The notes under the pieces are model-generated. The model saw nothing but the letters and a program-made list of their open reading frames with translations. It was not told where the DNA came from and did not search any database. From positions 1 to 39,441 of the forward strand of contig CAMAUC010000026.1 of NCBI GenBank assembly GCA_945861265.1: a stretch of 39,441 bases of DNA, given 5' to 3'. Every line of letters begins with the position of its first letter. The stretch's first letter is position 1. This DNA is from Rhizobium sp. Q54 (GTDB lineage Bacteria; Pseudomonadota; Alphaproteobacteria; Rhizobiales; Xanthobacteraceae). Below, piece after piece: positions 1 to 7,706 of the stretch. Position numbers and translations under genes: made by a program.

Positions 1-62
1 GGTCGAAAAACTACTCAGGGCCTGAGCTTTTCATCGGCGAGAGTCGGGACTACATAAGCTCC

Positions 63-569
63 ATGATCCATGTCTGCTCCCTCGCGCGCCTGCATTCGAC
101 GGTCGATGAAACCGGCGCCAGTCATATCGTCACGCTGCTGCGGCAGACCGACCGCGCCGCGCGGCCGGGCCACATCGCGCCGGAAAATCATCTGATCCTC
201 GGCGTCGACGATATCGCCACGGCCAGCGACGGCCAGATATTGCCTGGCGATGAGCATGTCGCGCGGCTGCTGGCCTTCGCGCAAAGCTGGGACCGCAAGG
301 CGCCGATGGTGGTGCATTGCTTCGCCGGCATCAGCCGCTCGACCGCCGCCGCCTATGCCGCCGCCTGCGCGCTCAATCCGGCCCGCGACGAGGCGGAAAT
401 CGCCCGCGCCATCCGCGATGCGTCGGCGACGGCCATGCCCAATGCCCGCATCGTCGCCATCGCCGACCGCATGCTCAAGCGCGATGGCCGCATGGTGCGC
501 GCGGTCGAAGCCTTAGGGCGCGGACTGGAAGCTCCCGAAGGCCATCCGTTCCGGCTCGATCTGCTATAA
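63..569 (+). CDS. Tyrosine phosphatase family protein
   Basis: A 168-residue cytoplasmic protein with the cysteine-phosphatase signature HCxxGxxRS, seen as HCFAGISRS. C86 would be the nucleophile and R92 the phosphate-binding arginine. The surrounding VVHC strand and the Ser-rich helix after it match the small dual-specificity/tyrosine phosphatase fold. There is no signal peptide, membrane helix or second domain. The ATG at 63 gives a normal N-terminus leading into the first strand. It is followed after 39 bases by a thioesterase gene on the same strand, so the two may be co-transcribed. The substrate cannot be told from sequence; related small phosphatases act on phosphotyrosine or on inositol phosphates. 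The family call is secure, the physiological role unknown. Confidence 0.85.
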   Translation: MIHVCSLARLHSTVDETGASHIVTLLRQTDRAARPGHIAPENHLILGVDDIATASDGQILPGDEHVARLLAFAQSWDRKAPMVVHCFAGISRSTAAAYAAACALNPARDEAEIARAIRDASATAMPNARIVAIADRMLKRDGRMVRAVEALGRGLEAPEGHPFRLDLL

Positions 570-608
570 GCGGCCGGAGTACATTTCCATCAGCGGGCGG
601 GGGCAAGG

Positions 609-1085
609 GTGACGGAATATTCCTACGGCGTGGTGAGCCCGGACATTCTCAAAACCCATGACGGGCTCGGCTTTCTCAAAGGCATCATCGCCGGCACGCT
701 GCCGCAGCCGCCGATCTGCGAGGTGATGGGCTTTCATCTGATCGACGCCGGGCAAGGCCGCGCGGTGTTTGAAGGCCTGCCCGATTTGCAGCACTACAAT
801 CCGATCGGAAGCGTGCATGGCGGCTTCGCCGCGACTTTGCTCGATTCGGCACTCGGCTGCGCGATCTTCTCGACGCTGCACAAAGGCGACGCCTGGACCA
901 CGCTCGAGCTGAAGCTCAATTACGTGCGCGGCATGACCGCGGACACGGGCCCGGTACGCGCCGAGGGCCGCGTCATTCACCGCGGCCGCACCGTCGCAAC
1001 GTCGGAAGGCGATTTAAAAGACGCAGCCGGCAAATTGTACGCGCACGCTACCACGACGTGCATGATCTTTCCGGCGAAGGGCTGA
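609..1085 (+). CDS. PaaI family thioesterase (hotdog fold)
   Basis: A 158-residue single-domain hotdog thioesterase of the PaaI/YdiI type, expected to hydrolyse an acyl-CoA or aryl-CoA thioester in the cytoplasm. The diagnostic stretch NPIGSVHGGFAATLLDSA (about residues 62-79) holds the HGG turn and the acidic residue of the hotdog helix. The later strands (LELKLNYVRG, AEGRVIHRGRTVATSEGDL) follow the family pattern. The start is a GTG at 609; no upstream ATG lies in frame close to the domain. It lies 39 bases after the phosphatase and converges with the ferredoxin gene at only 3 bases. The substrate is not evident. A phenylacetate-pathway role is not supported, because no paa genes are nearby. 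Confidence 0.85.
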   Translation: MTEYSYGVVSPDILKTHDGLGFLKGIIAGTLPQPPICEVMGFHLIDAGQGRAVFEGLPDLQHYNPIGSVHGGFAATLLDSALGCAIFSTLHKGDAWTTLELKLNYVRGMTADTGPVRAEGRVIHRGRTVATSEGDLKDAAGKLYAHATTTCMIFPAKG

Positions 1086-1088
1086 AAT

Positions 1089-1412
1089 TCAGCCCTGGGT
1101 CTTTGGAATATGCACGACCATGCCGTCGAGCCGCGGCGTGATGACGACGCGGCAGGCCATACGGCTGTTGCGCTTCACGGGCGCCGCGACTTCGTCGAGC
1201 TTGTTGTTTTCTTCCACGCTGATCGGCGGCAACAGCGACGTATAGCGCTCGTCGATATAGACGTGACATGTGCCGCAGGCGCAGCTGCCGGCGCAGGCGC
1301 CGATGATGCCTTCGACCGCGGTATCGACCGCCGCCTGCATCACCGTCATGCCATCCGGCGCCTCGATTTCCAGGCGCACGCCATCGGGCTGAACGTAAAT
1401 GAGGTTCGTCAT
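1089..1412 (-). CDS. Adrenodoxin-type [2Fe-2S] ferredoxin
   Basis: A 107-residue ferredoxin. The vertebrate/bacterial adrenodoxin-type ligand spacing is visible: C40-x5-C46-x2-C49 and a distant C87, with an additional C44 in the loop. The rest (strand MTNLIYVQPDGV, then EAPDGMTVMQAAVD, and a C-terminal PRLDGMVVHIP) follows the family. Such proteins carry single electrons from an NAD(P)H-ferredoxin reductase to a cytochrome P450 or oxygenase. None of those partners is next to it here. I chose ATG 1412 over the upstream in-frame start at 1430 because a GGAGAG ribosome site lies just ahead of it and the protein then begins directly with the first strand. The electron acceptor is unknown. Confidence 0.88.
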   Translation of the reverse strand: MTNLIYVQPDGVRLEIEAPDGMTVMQAAVDTAVEGIIGACAGSCACGTCHVYIDERYTSLLPPISVEENNKLDEVAAPVKRNSRMACRVVITPRLDGMVVHIPKTQG

Positions 1413-1473
1413 TACCGCTCTCCGTAACAAACGCGCGCACGTGGCGGCGACGTTACGCAGCGATCATTGAGGT

Positions 1474-1932
1474 TTAGTTTCTTTCGGCGGTCAGCGACGA
1501 GCGCAGGCCGAGCGGCTGGCCGGTGTCGTTGCTGACGCTGGCGCGCGTAGTGCGGCGGGTGAATTCGCAATAGGCAAATCCCAGACCCGAGATCGAACCG
1601 CGGAAACTGTTGTCGTCGAGTTTTTGCAGATTGAAGCACGGGTCGATCGGCAGGCCGCGCAGCGAGGCGCACACCGACTCGCCTTTGACCTGGAGTGTGT
1701 TGGGCGGCAGCACGGCGTAGCGCACTTTGCCCGCGCCCTGGAACTGGATGGAACCGACTACCGAACCGTCGGCGTGAACGCGGCCCTGGCCGCGCGTGCC
1801 TTCAAAGCAATTATAGCTGAAGGTCTTTCCGATGACGAAACGGCGCGCTTCGTCGGCGGTCATTTCACCGGCCACTGCCGGCACCGCCGCTAACAACCCA
1901 ACCAAGCATGCAAAGCCACGCAACATTTTCAC
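1474..1932 (-). CDS. Exported protein of unknown function
   Basis: A 152-residue protein with a clear Sec signal peptide: MKMLRG, a hydrophobic run, then a cleavage-like AVAG-E near residue 22. The mature part holds several cysteines (in NCFEG, ESVCASL, DPCFNL and AYCEF), suggesting two disulfide bonds in the periplasm. Strands such as GRVHADGSVVGSIQFQGAG and VRYAVLPPNTLQVKGES suggest a small beta-rich fold. I do not recognise a characterised family, although small exported proteins of this type are frequent in Rhizobiales. It sits alone between the ferredoxin and the AcuI-like reductase, on the same strand as both. No function is proposed. Confidence 0.75.
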   Translation of the reverse strand: MKMLRGFACLVGLLAAVPAVAGEMTADEARRFVIGKTFSYNCFEGTRGQGRVHADGSVVGSIQFQGAGKVRYAVLPPNTLQVKGESVCASLRGLPIDPCFNLQKLDDNSFRGSISGLGFAYCEFTRRTTRASVSNDTGQPLGLRSSLTAERN

Positions 1933-1960
1933 GACTCCGACTCAACGCTACAAGTTTACG

Positions 1961-1979
1961 CGGGCTCAGGCCCGTTTTT
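1961..1979. terminator. Possible hairpin terminator
   Basis: A 5-bp GC stem with a 4-base loop (CGGGC-TCAG-GCCCG) is followed by five T on the plus strand. It lies between the exported-protein gene and the downstream end of the AcuI-like gene. The T tract is on the wrong strand for a canonical terminator of the minus-strand reductase gene, so this is a weak call. Confidence 0.3.
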
Positions 1980-2029
1980 AAAGTCCAAAGCGAGTATGCC
2001 TAACGAAAGTCGCCAAATCCTGAAGACGT

Positions 2030-3016
2030 TTACCCGATTTTGACCACGACGCGGCCGCGGATCTGGCCGGCGACGATAGCGGCTGCGGCGTCAGGAACCT
2101 CGGCAAGGCCGATTTCCCGTGTCATCGCGGCCAATTTGGGGCGGTCGAGGCCAGTTTCGAGCCGTTTCCACGCCTCTTGCCGGCGGGGCAGCGGGCACAT
2201 CACCGAGTCGATGCCATAAAGACACACTCCCCGTAAAATAAACGGCGCCACCGAGGTCGGCAGGTCCATGCCCCCGGCTAATCCACAGGCGGCGACCGCT
2301 CCGCCATAGCGGGTCATCGACAGCAGGTTGGCCAATGTCGTGGAACCCACGGCATCGACGCCGCCGGCCCAGCGCTCCTTGGCCAGCATCTTGACCGGAC
2401 CGGTCAGAGCCGCGCGCTCGACGATCTCGGTGGCGCCCAGGCCTTTGAGGTAGTCGGCTTCCTCGGCGCGCCCGGTGACCGCGCTGACGGAAAAGCCGAG
2501 TTTGGACAGCAGCGCGACTGCGACCGAGCCGACGCCGCCGGCCGCCCCTGTGACCGCCACAGGGCCGCCGGCCGGGGAAAGGCCATGCCTTTCCAGCGCC
2601 ATCACCGACAGCATCGCCGTATAGCCAGCGGTGCCGATGGCCATCGCCTCGCGCGCGCTCATTGTGTCCGGCAGCCGCACCAGCCAGTCGCCCTTGACGC
2701 GGGCTTTCCCGGCATAGGCGCCAAGATGGGTTTCGCCGACGCCCCAGCCATTGAGGATGACCTTGTCGCCCGCCTTCCAGGCGGCGTGGCTGGAGCTCTC
2801 GACCGTGCCGGCGAAATCGATGCCGGCAATCATCGGAAAGCGGCGCACCACCGGCGCCTTGCCGGTGATGGCCAGGCCATCCTTGTAATTGACCGTCGAA
2901 TATTCGACCCGGACGGTGACATCGCCGTCCATCAGGTTGGCGTCGTCGAAATCGGCCAAAGCCGCTTTGGTGCCGGTCTCGGTCTTTTCGACCACCATCG
3001 CCTTGAATGTCGCCAC
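2030..3016 (-). CDS. acuI: Acrylyl-CoA reductase-like MDR oxidoreductase (YhdH/AcuI)
   Basis: A 328-residue medium-chain dehydrogenase/reductase of the YhdH/AcuI type, which lacks the structural and catalytic zinc. AcuI reduces acryloyl-CoA to propionyl-CoA with NADPH, clearing a toxic electrophile from 3-hydroxypropionate or DMSP breakdown. Visible signs are the N-terminal catalytic domain (YSTVNYKDGLAITGK, PMIAGIDFAGTV), the Rossmann motif VTGAAGGVGSVAVALL at about residues 153-168, and the closing strand GRVVVKIG. Length and motif order match the family throughout. The next gene on the same strand, 61 bases upstream, encodes an MFS transporter that could supply a carboxylate, but that link is conjecture. 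The exact substrate is not proven by sequence. Confidence 0.85.
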   Translation of the reverse strand: MATFKAMVVEKTETGTKAALADFDDANLMDGDVTVRVEYSTVNYKDGLAITGKAPVVRRFPMIAGIDFAGTVESSSHAAWKAGDKVILNGWGVGETHLGAYAGKARVKGDWLVRLPDTMSAREAMAIGTAGYTAMLSVMALERHGLSPAGGPVAVTGAAGGVGSVAVALLSKLGFSVSAVTGRAEEADYLKGLGATEIVERAALTGPVKMLAKERWAGGVDAVGSTTLANLLSMTRYGGAVAACGLAGGMDLPTSVAPFILRGVCLYGIDSVMCPLPRRQEAWKRLETGLDRPKLAAMTREIGLAEVPDAAAAIVAGQIRGRVVVKIG

Positions 3017-3077
3017 GCGCTTGCTCCCGTAAATTATGGGAGCATTCTTGGCGCGCTACGGCGTGCGACGCAAGCGA

Positions 3078-4328
3078 TCAGGCTGGCGCCGCGGCGACGC
3101 CGGGCCGCAGCACCGGCTTCTCGACGATCGGCAGATTGATCAGCGCCGACAAGACGCCGAAGAACACGGACAGCCACCACACGGGATTATAAGAGCCGAA
3201 GTATTCAAACGCGTAGCCGCCGAGCAGCACGCCAAGGAAGCCGCCCACCTGATGGCTGAAGAAGGCAAAGCCGAACAGCATGGTCAGCCAGCGCGTCCCG
3301 AACATCACCGCCACAAGTCCCGACGTCGGCGGCACGGTCGACAGCCACAACAGGCCGGTCACCGCGCCGAAGATCAGCGTTCCGATGGTCGATGGTGGCA
3401 TCATGATGAAGATGACGATCGACGCCGCCCGCGCCGCATAGATAATCGACAGGATGTAACGCTTCGGCATGCGGCTGCCGAGATAACCGGAGGTCAGCGA
3501 GCCGACAATGTTGAACAGGCCGATGACGGCGAGCGTCCAGCCGCCGACCTGCGCCGATATTCCGCGGTCGATCAGATAAGACGGCAGATGCACGGTGACG
3601 AAAGCAAGCTGGAAGCCGCAGGTGAAGAAGCCGAGCACCAGCAGGACATAAGAGCGGTGGCCGAAAGCCTCGGTCAAAGCCTGCTTCACCGATTGTGACG
3701 CGAGCGGCGCCGGCGCGCCGGGCGCGCGGCGCGGTGTCGCCAAGGCCATCGACAGCGGCAGGATCAGCAGCAGAATGCCGCTGAAGATCAGCAGCGCGTT
3801 CTGCCAGCCATAGGCGTCCATCAGGCCGACACCGAGCGGCGAAAACAGGAACTGGCCGAAGGAGCCGGCGCCGGTGCCGACGCCGAAAGCGATCGATCGC
3901 CATTCCTCCGGCAACAGCTTGCCAAATCCGCCGATGACGATGGTGAACGAACTCGCCGACAGCCCGAAGCCGATCAGCACACCGGCGGTGATGGTGAGGC
4001 TGCCGGGCGTCGTCGAGTAGCCCATCAAGCCAATGCCCGCCGCATAGAGAAGGGCGCCGACACATAGAACCCAGTTGGTGCCGTATTTGTCGGCGATAGC
4101 GCCGGCGAAAGGCTGGCCGACGCCCCACAACAAATTCTGGATCGCCAGGGCAAACGCGAAAACTTCGCGGCCCCAGCCATTGGCTTGCGACATCGGCGTC
4201 AGAAAGAAACCGAGCGAGGAACGCGGGCCAAAGCCGATCATGGCCACCAAACAGCCGCAGATGATGATCACCAGCGGCGTGCGCCATGTGGCGAGAACCG
4301 ATTTTTCGGCGGCGGCGGGCGTCGACAT
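3078..4328 (-). CDS. MFS transporter (OFA/monocarboxylate-like)
   Basis: A 416-residue inner-membrane transporter with about 12 hydrophobic segments in two halves, separated by a polar loop near residues 200-220 (TPRRAPGAPAPLASQS). The first half has the MFS pattern GWGREVFAFALAIQNLLWGVGQPFAGAIADKYG, broadly resembling oxalate/formate antiporter and monocarboxylate porters. The ORF runs open further upstream to 4544, but that extension is polar and unlike a transporter. I therefore start at ATG 4328, which begins MSTPAAAEKS and leads straight into helix 1. It may be co-expressed with the AcuI-like reductase downstream (61-base gap). The substrate is unassigned; a small organic acid is the most likely class. 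Confidence 0.85.
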   Translation of the reverse strand: MSTPAAAEKSVLATWRTPLVIIICGCLVAMIGFGPRSSLGFFLTPMSQANGWGREVFAFALAIQNLLWGVGQPFAGAIADKYGTNWVLCVGALLYAAGIGLMGYSTTPGSLTITAGVLIGFGLSASSFTIVIGGFGKLLPEEWRSIAFGVGTGAGSFGQFLFSPLGVGLMDAYGWQNALLIFSGILLLILPLSMALATPRRAPGAPAPLASQSVKQALTEAFGHRSYVLLVLGFFTCGFQLAFVTVHLPSYLIDRGISAQVGGWTLAVIGLFNIVGSLTSGYLGSRMPKRYILSIIYAARAASIVIFIMMPPSTIGTLIFGAVTGLLWLSTVPPTSGLVAVMFGTRWLTMLFGFAFFSHQVGGFLGVLLGGYAFEYFGSYNPVWWLSVFFGVLSALINLPIVEKPVLRPGVAAAPA

Positions 4329-4420
4329 GAGGAGGCTCCGGTCGGATTGGCTTTTAAGGGAAACGCGCGACAAACCGCCGCAACCGGGTGGAACATAGAG
4401 GGTCCGGCCGCCAGCCTGAA

Positions 4421-4432
4421 ACGAATATTCGT
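4421..4432. promoter_or_regulatory. 12-bp perfect palindrome upstream of MFS gene
   Basis: The sequence ACGAATATTCGT is self-complementary and lies about 93 bases ahead of the MFS start codon, in a 221-base gap that is locally richer in A/T. Its size and position fit a repressor operator for the transporter gene. No regulator gene is adjacent, so this is only a candidate. Confidence 0.3.
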
Positions 4433-4549
4433 GATCCCAAACATTTACCAGGCGCATGGCTCGGCCTGAGAAAATGCGGGAAAACGCGCCTCTATGAAGC
4501 GGAAGGGCCTCCGCCACAAGAGCCGCCGGACGGCGCCCCGCCACTCACC

Positions 4550-5860
4550 TCACAGCTTTTTGACTTCCGCCGCCGTCGTCGTGGCGTCGCCCCAGCGCGG
4601 CTCGTCGGCGCCGTCGCCCCAGTTGCGCGGTCGGTAGAAAATCAGCCCGCCGAGCTTGTCCATCTTCTTCATCTCGCGCACCCAGTTCGGCCGCGCCCAG
4701 TCGTCGTGATAATGGGTCGACTTGGCGACTTCCGGCATCCACAGCTTTCCGTCGAGCGTATCGCGCGCGATTTTTTGCGCCCGCGCCCAGGCATCCGGCT
4801 CCTTGATCGCTTTCGATTTGCCATCGCAAGCAAAAGTGAATTGGCAGGCAAGATGGCGGTGGTCGTTCTGATAGACGACGCCACAAACGTCGTTGGGATA
4901 ATACGGCGTGAATGCCCGGTTCAGGACGACCTGCGCCACCGCGATCTGCGCCCGCACCGGCTCGTCGCGCGATTCGAAATAGATCGCATTGGCCAGGCAC
5001 TTCTCGGCTTTGACGCGCGTCACGCCGGCCAGCTTCAGCCGCTCGGCCGGCGTGCGCGGATGCTGATCGACGCCGGTGACGATGCCTTTGCTGGCGATGC
5101 TCTCGCCCTCTTTGGCCAGATCCTTGCCAAAGGGGCCCGGCTGTTGCGGCGTGATTGCCGACTGTTTGATGTCGGGATCGACCAGAGCGAACACCACCGG
5201 CGCTTCGCCCGGCGCCCAGGGTGCGATCCGTCGATCGCCGCCCTTCAGCGGGTCGGTGCCGAAAAAGACGCTGCCTTCGTTGATGCCCTTGTCCTTGAAA
5301 AGTCCCAATGCCGATTTGACGACAGGCGTTTCGGCTTCGACCGGCGGCGTGGCGGCGAAGCGCTCCTGTGCCTTGGATGACAAGACCGCATCGGCGTTAT
5401 CCGGCATCGGCTCGATGTCCGCCATCGGCGGCAAAGGCGGCAGCGGTTCGCGCGCCCGCGATGCAAGCGAATCCTGTTTCGACCGGCGATTGACCGACGG
5501 AAAGCGCAGCGGCGCGTTCGCATCGCCAAGTGGCTGCGCGCCGATCGAGCCGGCGATATCGGCCGGATCGAAATTCGCCAGTGCGTAAACCGGCGGTGGC
5601 GGAATGAAGGTGCCGACCGGACGCGGCAGCGAGAACATGGCGGCGTGAATGGTGCCGAAAGGCGAGGCAATCAGATGCGCCCGCGCACGCTCGGCGACCG
5701 CCGGCTGGCGCGCCAGCAAAGCGCCGAGATCCTGATAGCCGATGGCCTGGGGCAACAAGGCGATGACCAGCACCCCGAGTCCGGTTCGCACCAGACGCGA
5801 CGATCCGCGCCGGCGGCGCTTTGCTGACCTGTGACTCACTCTGCTCACGCAACACCACAA
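4550..5860 (-). CDS. Membrane-anchored SleB-type cell wall hydrolase
   Basis: A 436-residue protein. Residues 1-25 are very basic (RSAKRRRRGSSRLVR), followed by one hydrophobic helix (about 27-42) that should anchor it in the inner membrane facing the periplasm. A long Pro/Ala-rich linker runs to about residue 280. The C-terminal domain (about 285-420) is the Hydrolase_2/SleB fold: CLANAIYFESRDEPVRAQIAVAQVVLNR contains the conserved Glu, followed by CGVVYQND, CQFTFACDGK and the THYHDDWARPNW segment. SleB-type enzymes cut peptidoglycan glycan strands, either as lytic transglycosylases or amidases. In non-sporulating alphaproteobacteria they are presumed to act in wall remodelling. The start codon is less certain than the domain. 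Confidence 0.85.
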   Translation of the reverse strand: MWCCVSRVSHRSAKRRRRGSSRLVRTGLGVLVIALLPQAIGYQDLGALLARQPAVAERARAHLIASPFGTIHAAMFSLPRPVGTFIPPPPVYALANFDPADIAGSIGAQPLGDANAPLRFPSVNRRSKQDSLASRAREPLPPLPPMADIEPMPDNADAVLSSKAQERFAATPPVEAETPVVKSALGLFKDKGINEGSVFFGTDPLKGGDRRIAPWAPGEAPVVFALVDPDIKQSAITPQQPGPFGKDLAKEGESIASKGIVTGVDQHPRTPAERLKLAGVTRVKAEKCLANAIYFESRDEPVRAQIAVAQVVLNRAFTPYYPNDVCGVVYQNDHRHLACQFTFACDGKSKAIKEPDAWARAQKIARDTLDGKLWMPEVAKSTHYHDDWARPNWVREMKKMDKLGGLIFYRPRNWGDGADEPRWGDATTTAAEVKKL

Positions 5861-6010
5861 CAGACCACGGCGACTGCCGTCCCGACGCCGACAATGCGAC
5901 AGGTTTCGTTATGGGGCGGTTAACCTTGAAATTGCGCTAATGGCCAAAGTTCCCGAGGTTGCCGCGGACCGTTTGCCCCCGGCTTTCGCCGCAACCGCGG
6001 CGAACAAAAA

Positions 6011-6018
6011 TTAACCAT
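6011..6018 (+). promoter_or_regulatory. Possible CtrA half-site upstream of chemoreceptor
   Basis: TTAACCAT matches the half-site recognised by the alphaproteobacterial cell-cycle regulator CtrA and lies about 50 bases ahead of the chemoreceptor start. A second TTAACC occurs at 5920-5925. The motif is short and could occur by chance. Confidence 0.22.
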
Positions 6019-6068
6019 ATCGCAAGGGCTGACGGCCACTATACGCTGGAAACTACCAGCGAGCCGGC

Positions 6069-7421
6069 ATGTCCATTCAAGACGTCGTTATCGCCCTGGC
6101 CGGCCAGGCGCCTTTATGGCTCGGCCTTGGCCTTGCCTTTCTGTTCGCGGTCGCCATTCCGCTGCGGCGCCTGCGCGCGCAGAATCTCCGGCTTTCGGCG
6201 GCGCTCAACAATATGTCGCAAGGCCTCAACATGTTCGATGCGCATGGCCGCATCACATTGTTGAACCAGCGCTATCTCAATATGTACGGCCTGTCGCCGG
6301 ACATCGTGAAGCCTGGCTGCTCGCTGCAAGCACTCATTCAGCATCGCGTCGATACCGGCCTGTTGAGCTGCGACGTCGATTCCTACTGCAAACGGATCAT
6401 GGACGGCGTCGGCAAGCGGGAGAGCACGCCGCATTACGTACAGGCGAGCGACGGCCGCATCGTTCTGGCCAAGAATGAACCGCTGCCCGACGGCGGCTGG
6501 GTATCCACGCACGAGGACGTCACCGAGCAGCGCCGCGCCGAGGAAGAACGGGCTGCGATCCGCGATCACGAGAAGCGCCGCGCCGCGATCGAGCAGGCCA
6601 TCGCCGCGTTCCGGCCGCTGGTCGAGCAATTGCTGTCGCGCGTCAGCGACAGCGCCACCGCCATGCGCGCGACCGCCGACGGCCTGTTCGGCTCGTCCGA
6701 TCAGACGTCACAGCGCGCCGACAGCGCGGTGCAGGCATTCAACGAAGCCAGTGCCAATGTCGAGACCGCCGCGGTCGCCGCCGAGGAACTGTCGCAGTCG
6801 ATTTCCGAGATCAGCCGTCACCTCACCCACACCAGCGACATCGTCCGTCTGGCGACCGAGGAAGCGACATCGACCGACAGCGAGATCGCCGGTCTTGCCG
6901 TTGGCGCGCAGAAGATCGGCGACGTCGTCAAGCTGATCCGCGACATTGCCGGTCAGACCAACCTTCTGGCGCTCAACGCCACGATCGAAGCGGCGCGCGC
7001 CGGCGAAGCCGGCCGCGGCTTCGCCGTGGTGGCGGCGGAAGTCAAATCGCTGGCAGTGCAGACCGCGCGGGCGACCGAGGAAATCGCCAATCACATTCAG
7101 GCGGTGCAGCAATCGACCGGCGGCGCGGTCGAAGCGATCCGCAAGATCGCAGGGCGCATGCACGAGATCAACCAATACACCACCGCGGTCGCCGCCGCGG
7201 TCGAGGAGCAAAGCTCGGCGACCGGCGAGATCTCGAACAATGTCGCCAGCGCGGCGAAGGGCTCGGGCCACGTCGTCGAGGTTCTTGGCGAAGTGGTCGG
7301 CGCGGCGAGCGAGACGCGGGTGTCCGCCGATGTGGTGCGCGACGCCTCGCAGACGGTGGAAAACGCCGTCTCCAACCTGCGGCTCGAGGTCGAGGACTTC
7401 CTCGCCAAGGTCGCGGTCTAG
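6069..7421 (+). CDS. Methyl-accepting chemotaxis protein with PAS domain
   Basis: A 450-residue signal transducer. Residues about 12-34 form a single hydrophobic helix, so the protein is anchored with essentially nothing in the periplasm. A PAS domain follows (about 42-155: [23 protein letters not shown] through [17 protein letters not shown]), and then a helical linker. The C-terminal half is the MCP signalling hairpin. Its highly conserved tip, with [20 protein letters not shown] and [15 protein letters not shown], is the CheA/CheW contact region. No HAMP domain is evident. Sensing is therefore probably cytoplasmic, through the PAS domain (redox, oxygen or a small ligand). It is a lone gene without che neighbours. 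The stop is 11 bases from a convergent gene. Confidence 0.9.
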   Translation: MSIQDVVIALAGQAPLWLGLGLAFLFAVAIPLRRLRAQNLRLSAALNNMSQGLNMFDAHGRITLLNQRYLNMYGLSPDIVKPGCSLQALIQHRVDTGLLSCDVDSYCKRIMDGVGKRESTPHYVQASDGRIVLAKNEPLPDGGWVSTHEDVTEQRRAEEERAAIRDHEKRRAAIEQAIAAFRPLVEQLLSRVSDSATAMRATADGLFGSSDQTSQRADSAVQAFNEASANVETAAVAAEELSQSISEISRHLTHTSDIVRLATEEATSTDSEIAGLAVGAQKIGDVVKLIRDIAGQTNLLALNATIEAARAGEAGRGFAVVAAEVKSLAVQTARATEEIANHIQAVQQSTGGAVEAIRKIAGRMHEINQYTTAVAAAVEEQSSATGEISNNVASAAKGSGHVVEVLGEVVGAASETRVSADVVRDASQTVENAVSNLRLEVEDFLAKVAV

Positions 7422-7432
7422 ACCATCTCGCC

Positions 7433-7699
7433 CTATATGCCCGCCGTCAGGCGCAGGAACACGATCGGCACCACCGCGATAACGAATCCGATCAGCCGCG
7501 TCTGCATCGTCATCGGCGGCCCGCCCGCCAGACCGCCGCGCAGATAAACGGCGACGGCCTCGAACAGCCCAACGCCGATCAGCACCCAGAAATACGGCCC
7601 GAGGCTCAGCGAGCGGCTCTCCGGCGCGTACATCAGCACGGCGCCGACGGCGACGCCGAGAACGGCGCAAAACACATAAAATACACGCTCGATGCTCAT
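7433..7699 (-). CDS. Small membrane protein, unknown function
   Basis: An 88-residue protein with three predicted membrane helices (about residues 5-22, 33-51 and 66-85) joined by short loops. The open frame extends further upstream to 7846, but that part is Arg/Pro-rich and antisense-like, overlapping the end of ppdK. ATG 7699 gives a clean membrane protein beginning MSIERVFYVF. It starts 7 bases after the ppdK stop codon on the same strand, so it is very probably co-transcribed and perhaps translationally coupled. I do not recognise a named family. Its location after pyruvate phosphate dikinase is the only functional hint. Confidence 0.7.
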   Translation of the reverse strand: MSIERVFYVFCAVLGVAVGAVLMYAPESRSLSLGPYFWVLIGVGLFEAVAVYLRGGLAGGPPMTMQTRLIGFVIAVVPIVFLRLTAGI

Positions 7700-7706
7700 T
7701 GCGGCA

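Noticed and set aside
4499-4514. GCGGA-AGGGCC-TCCGC hairpin as SleB terminator
   Set aside because: Short stem, no T tract in the minus-strand direction, and common by chance at this GC content.
4329-4544. N-terminal extension of the MFS transporter
   Set aside because: 72 polar residues unlike a transporter. The internal ATG at 4328 leads directly to helix 1.
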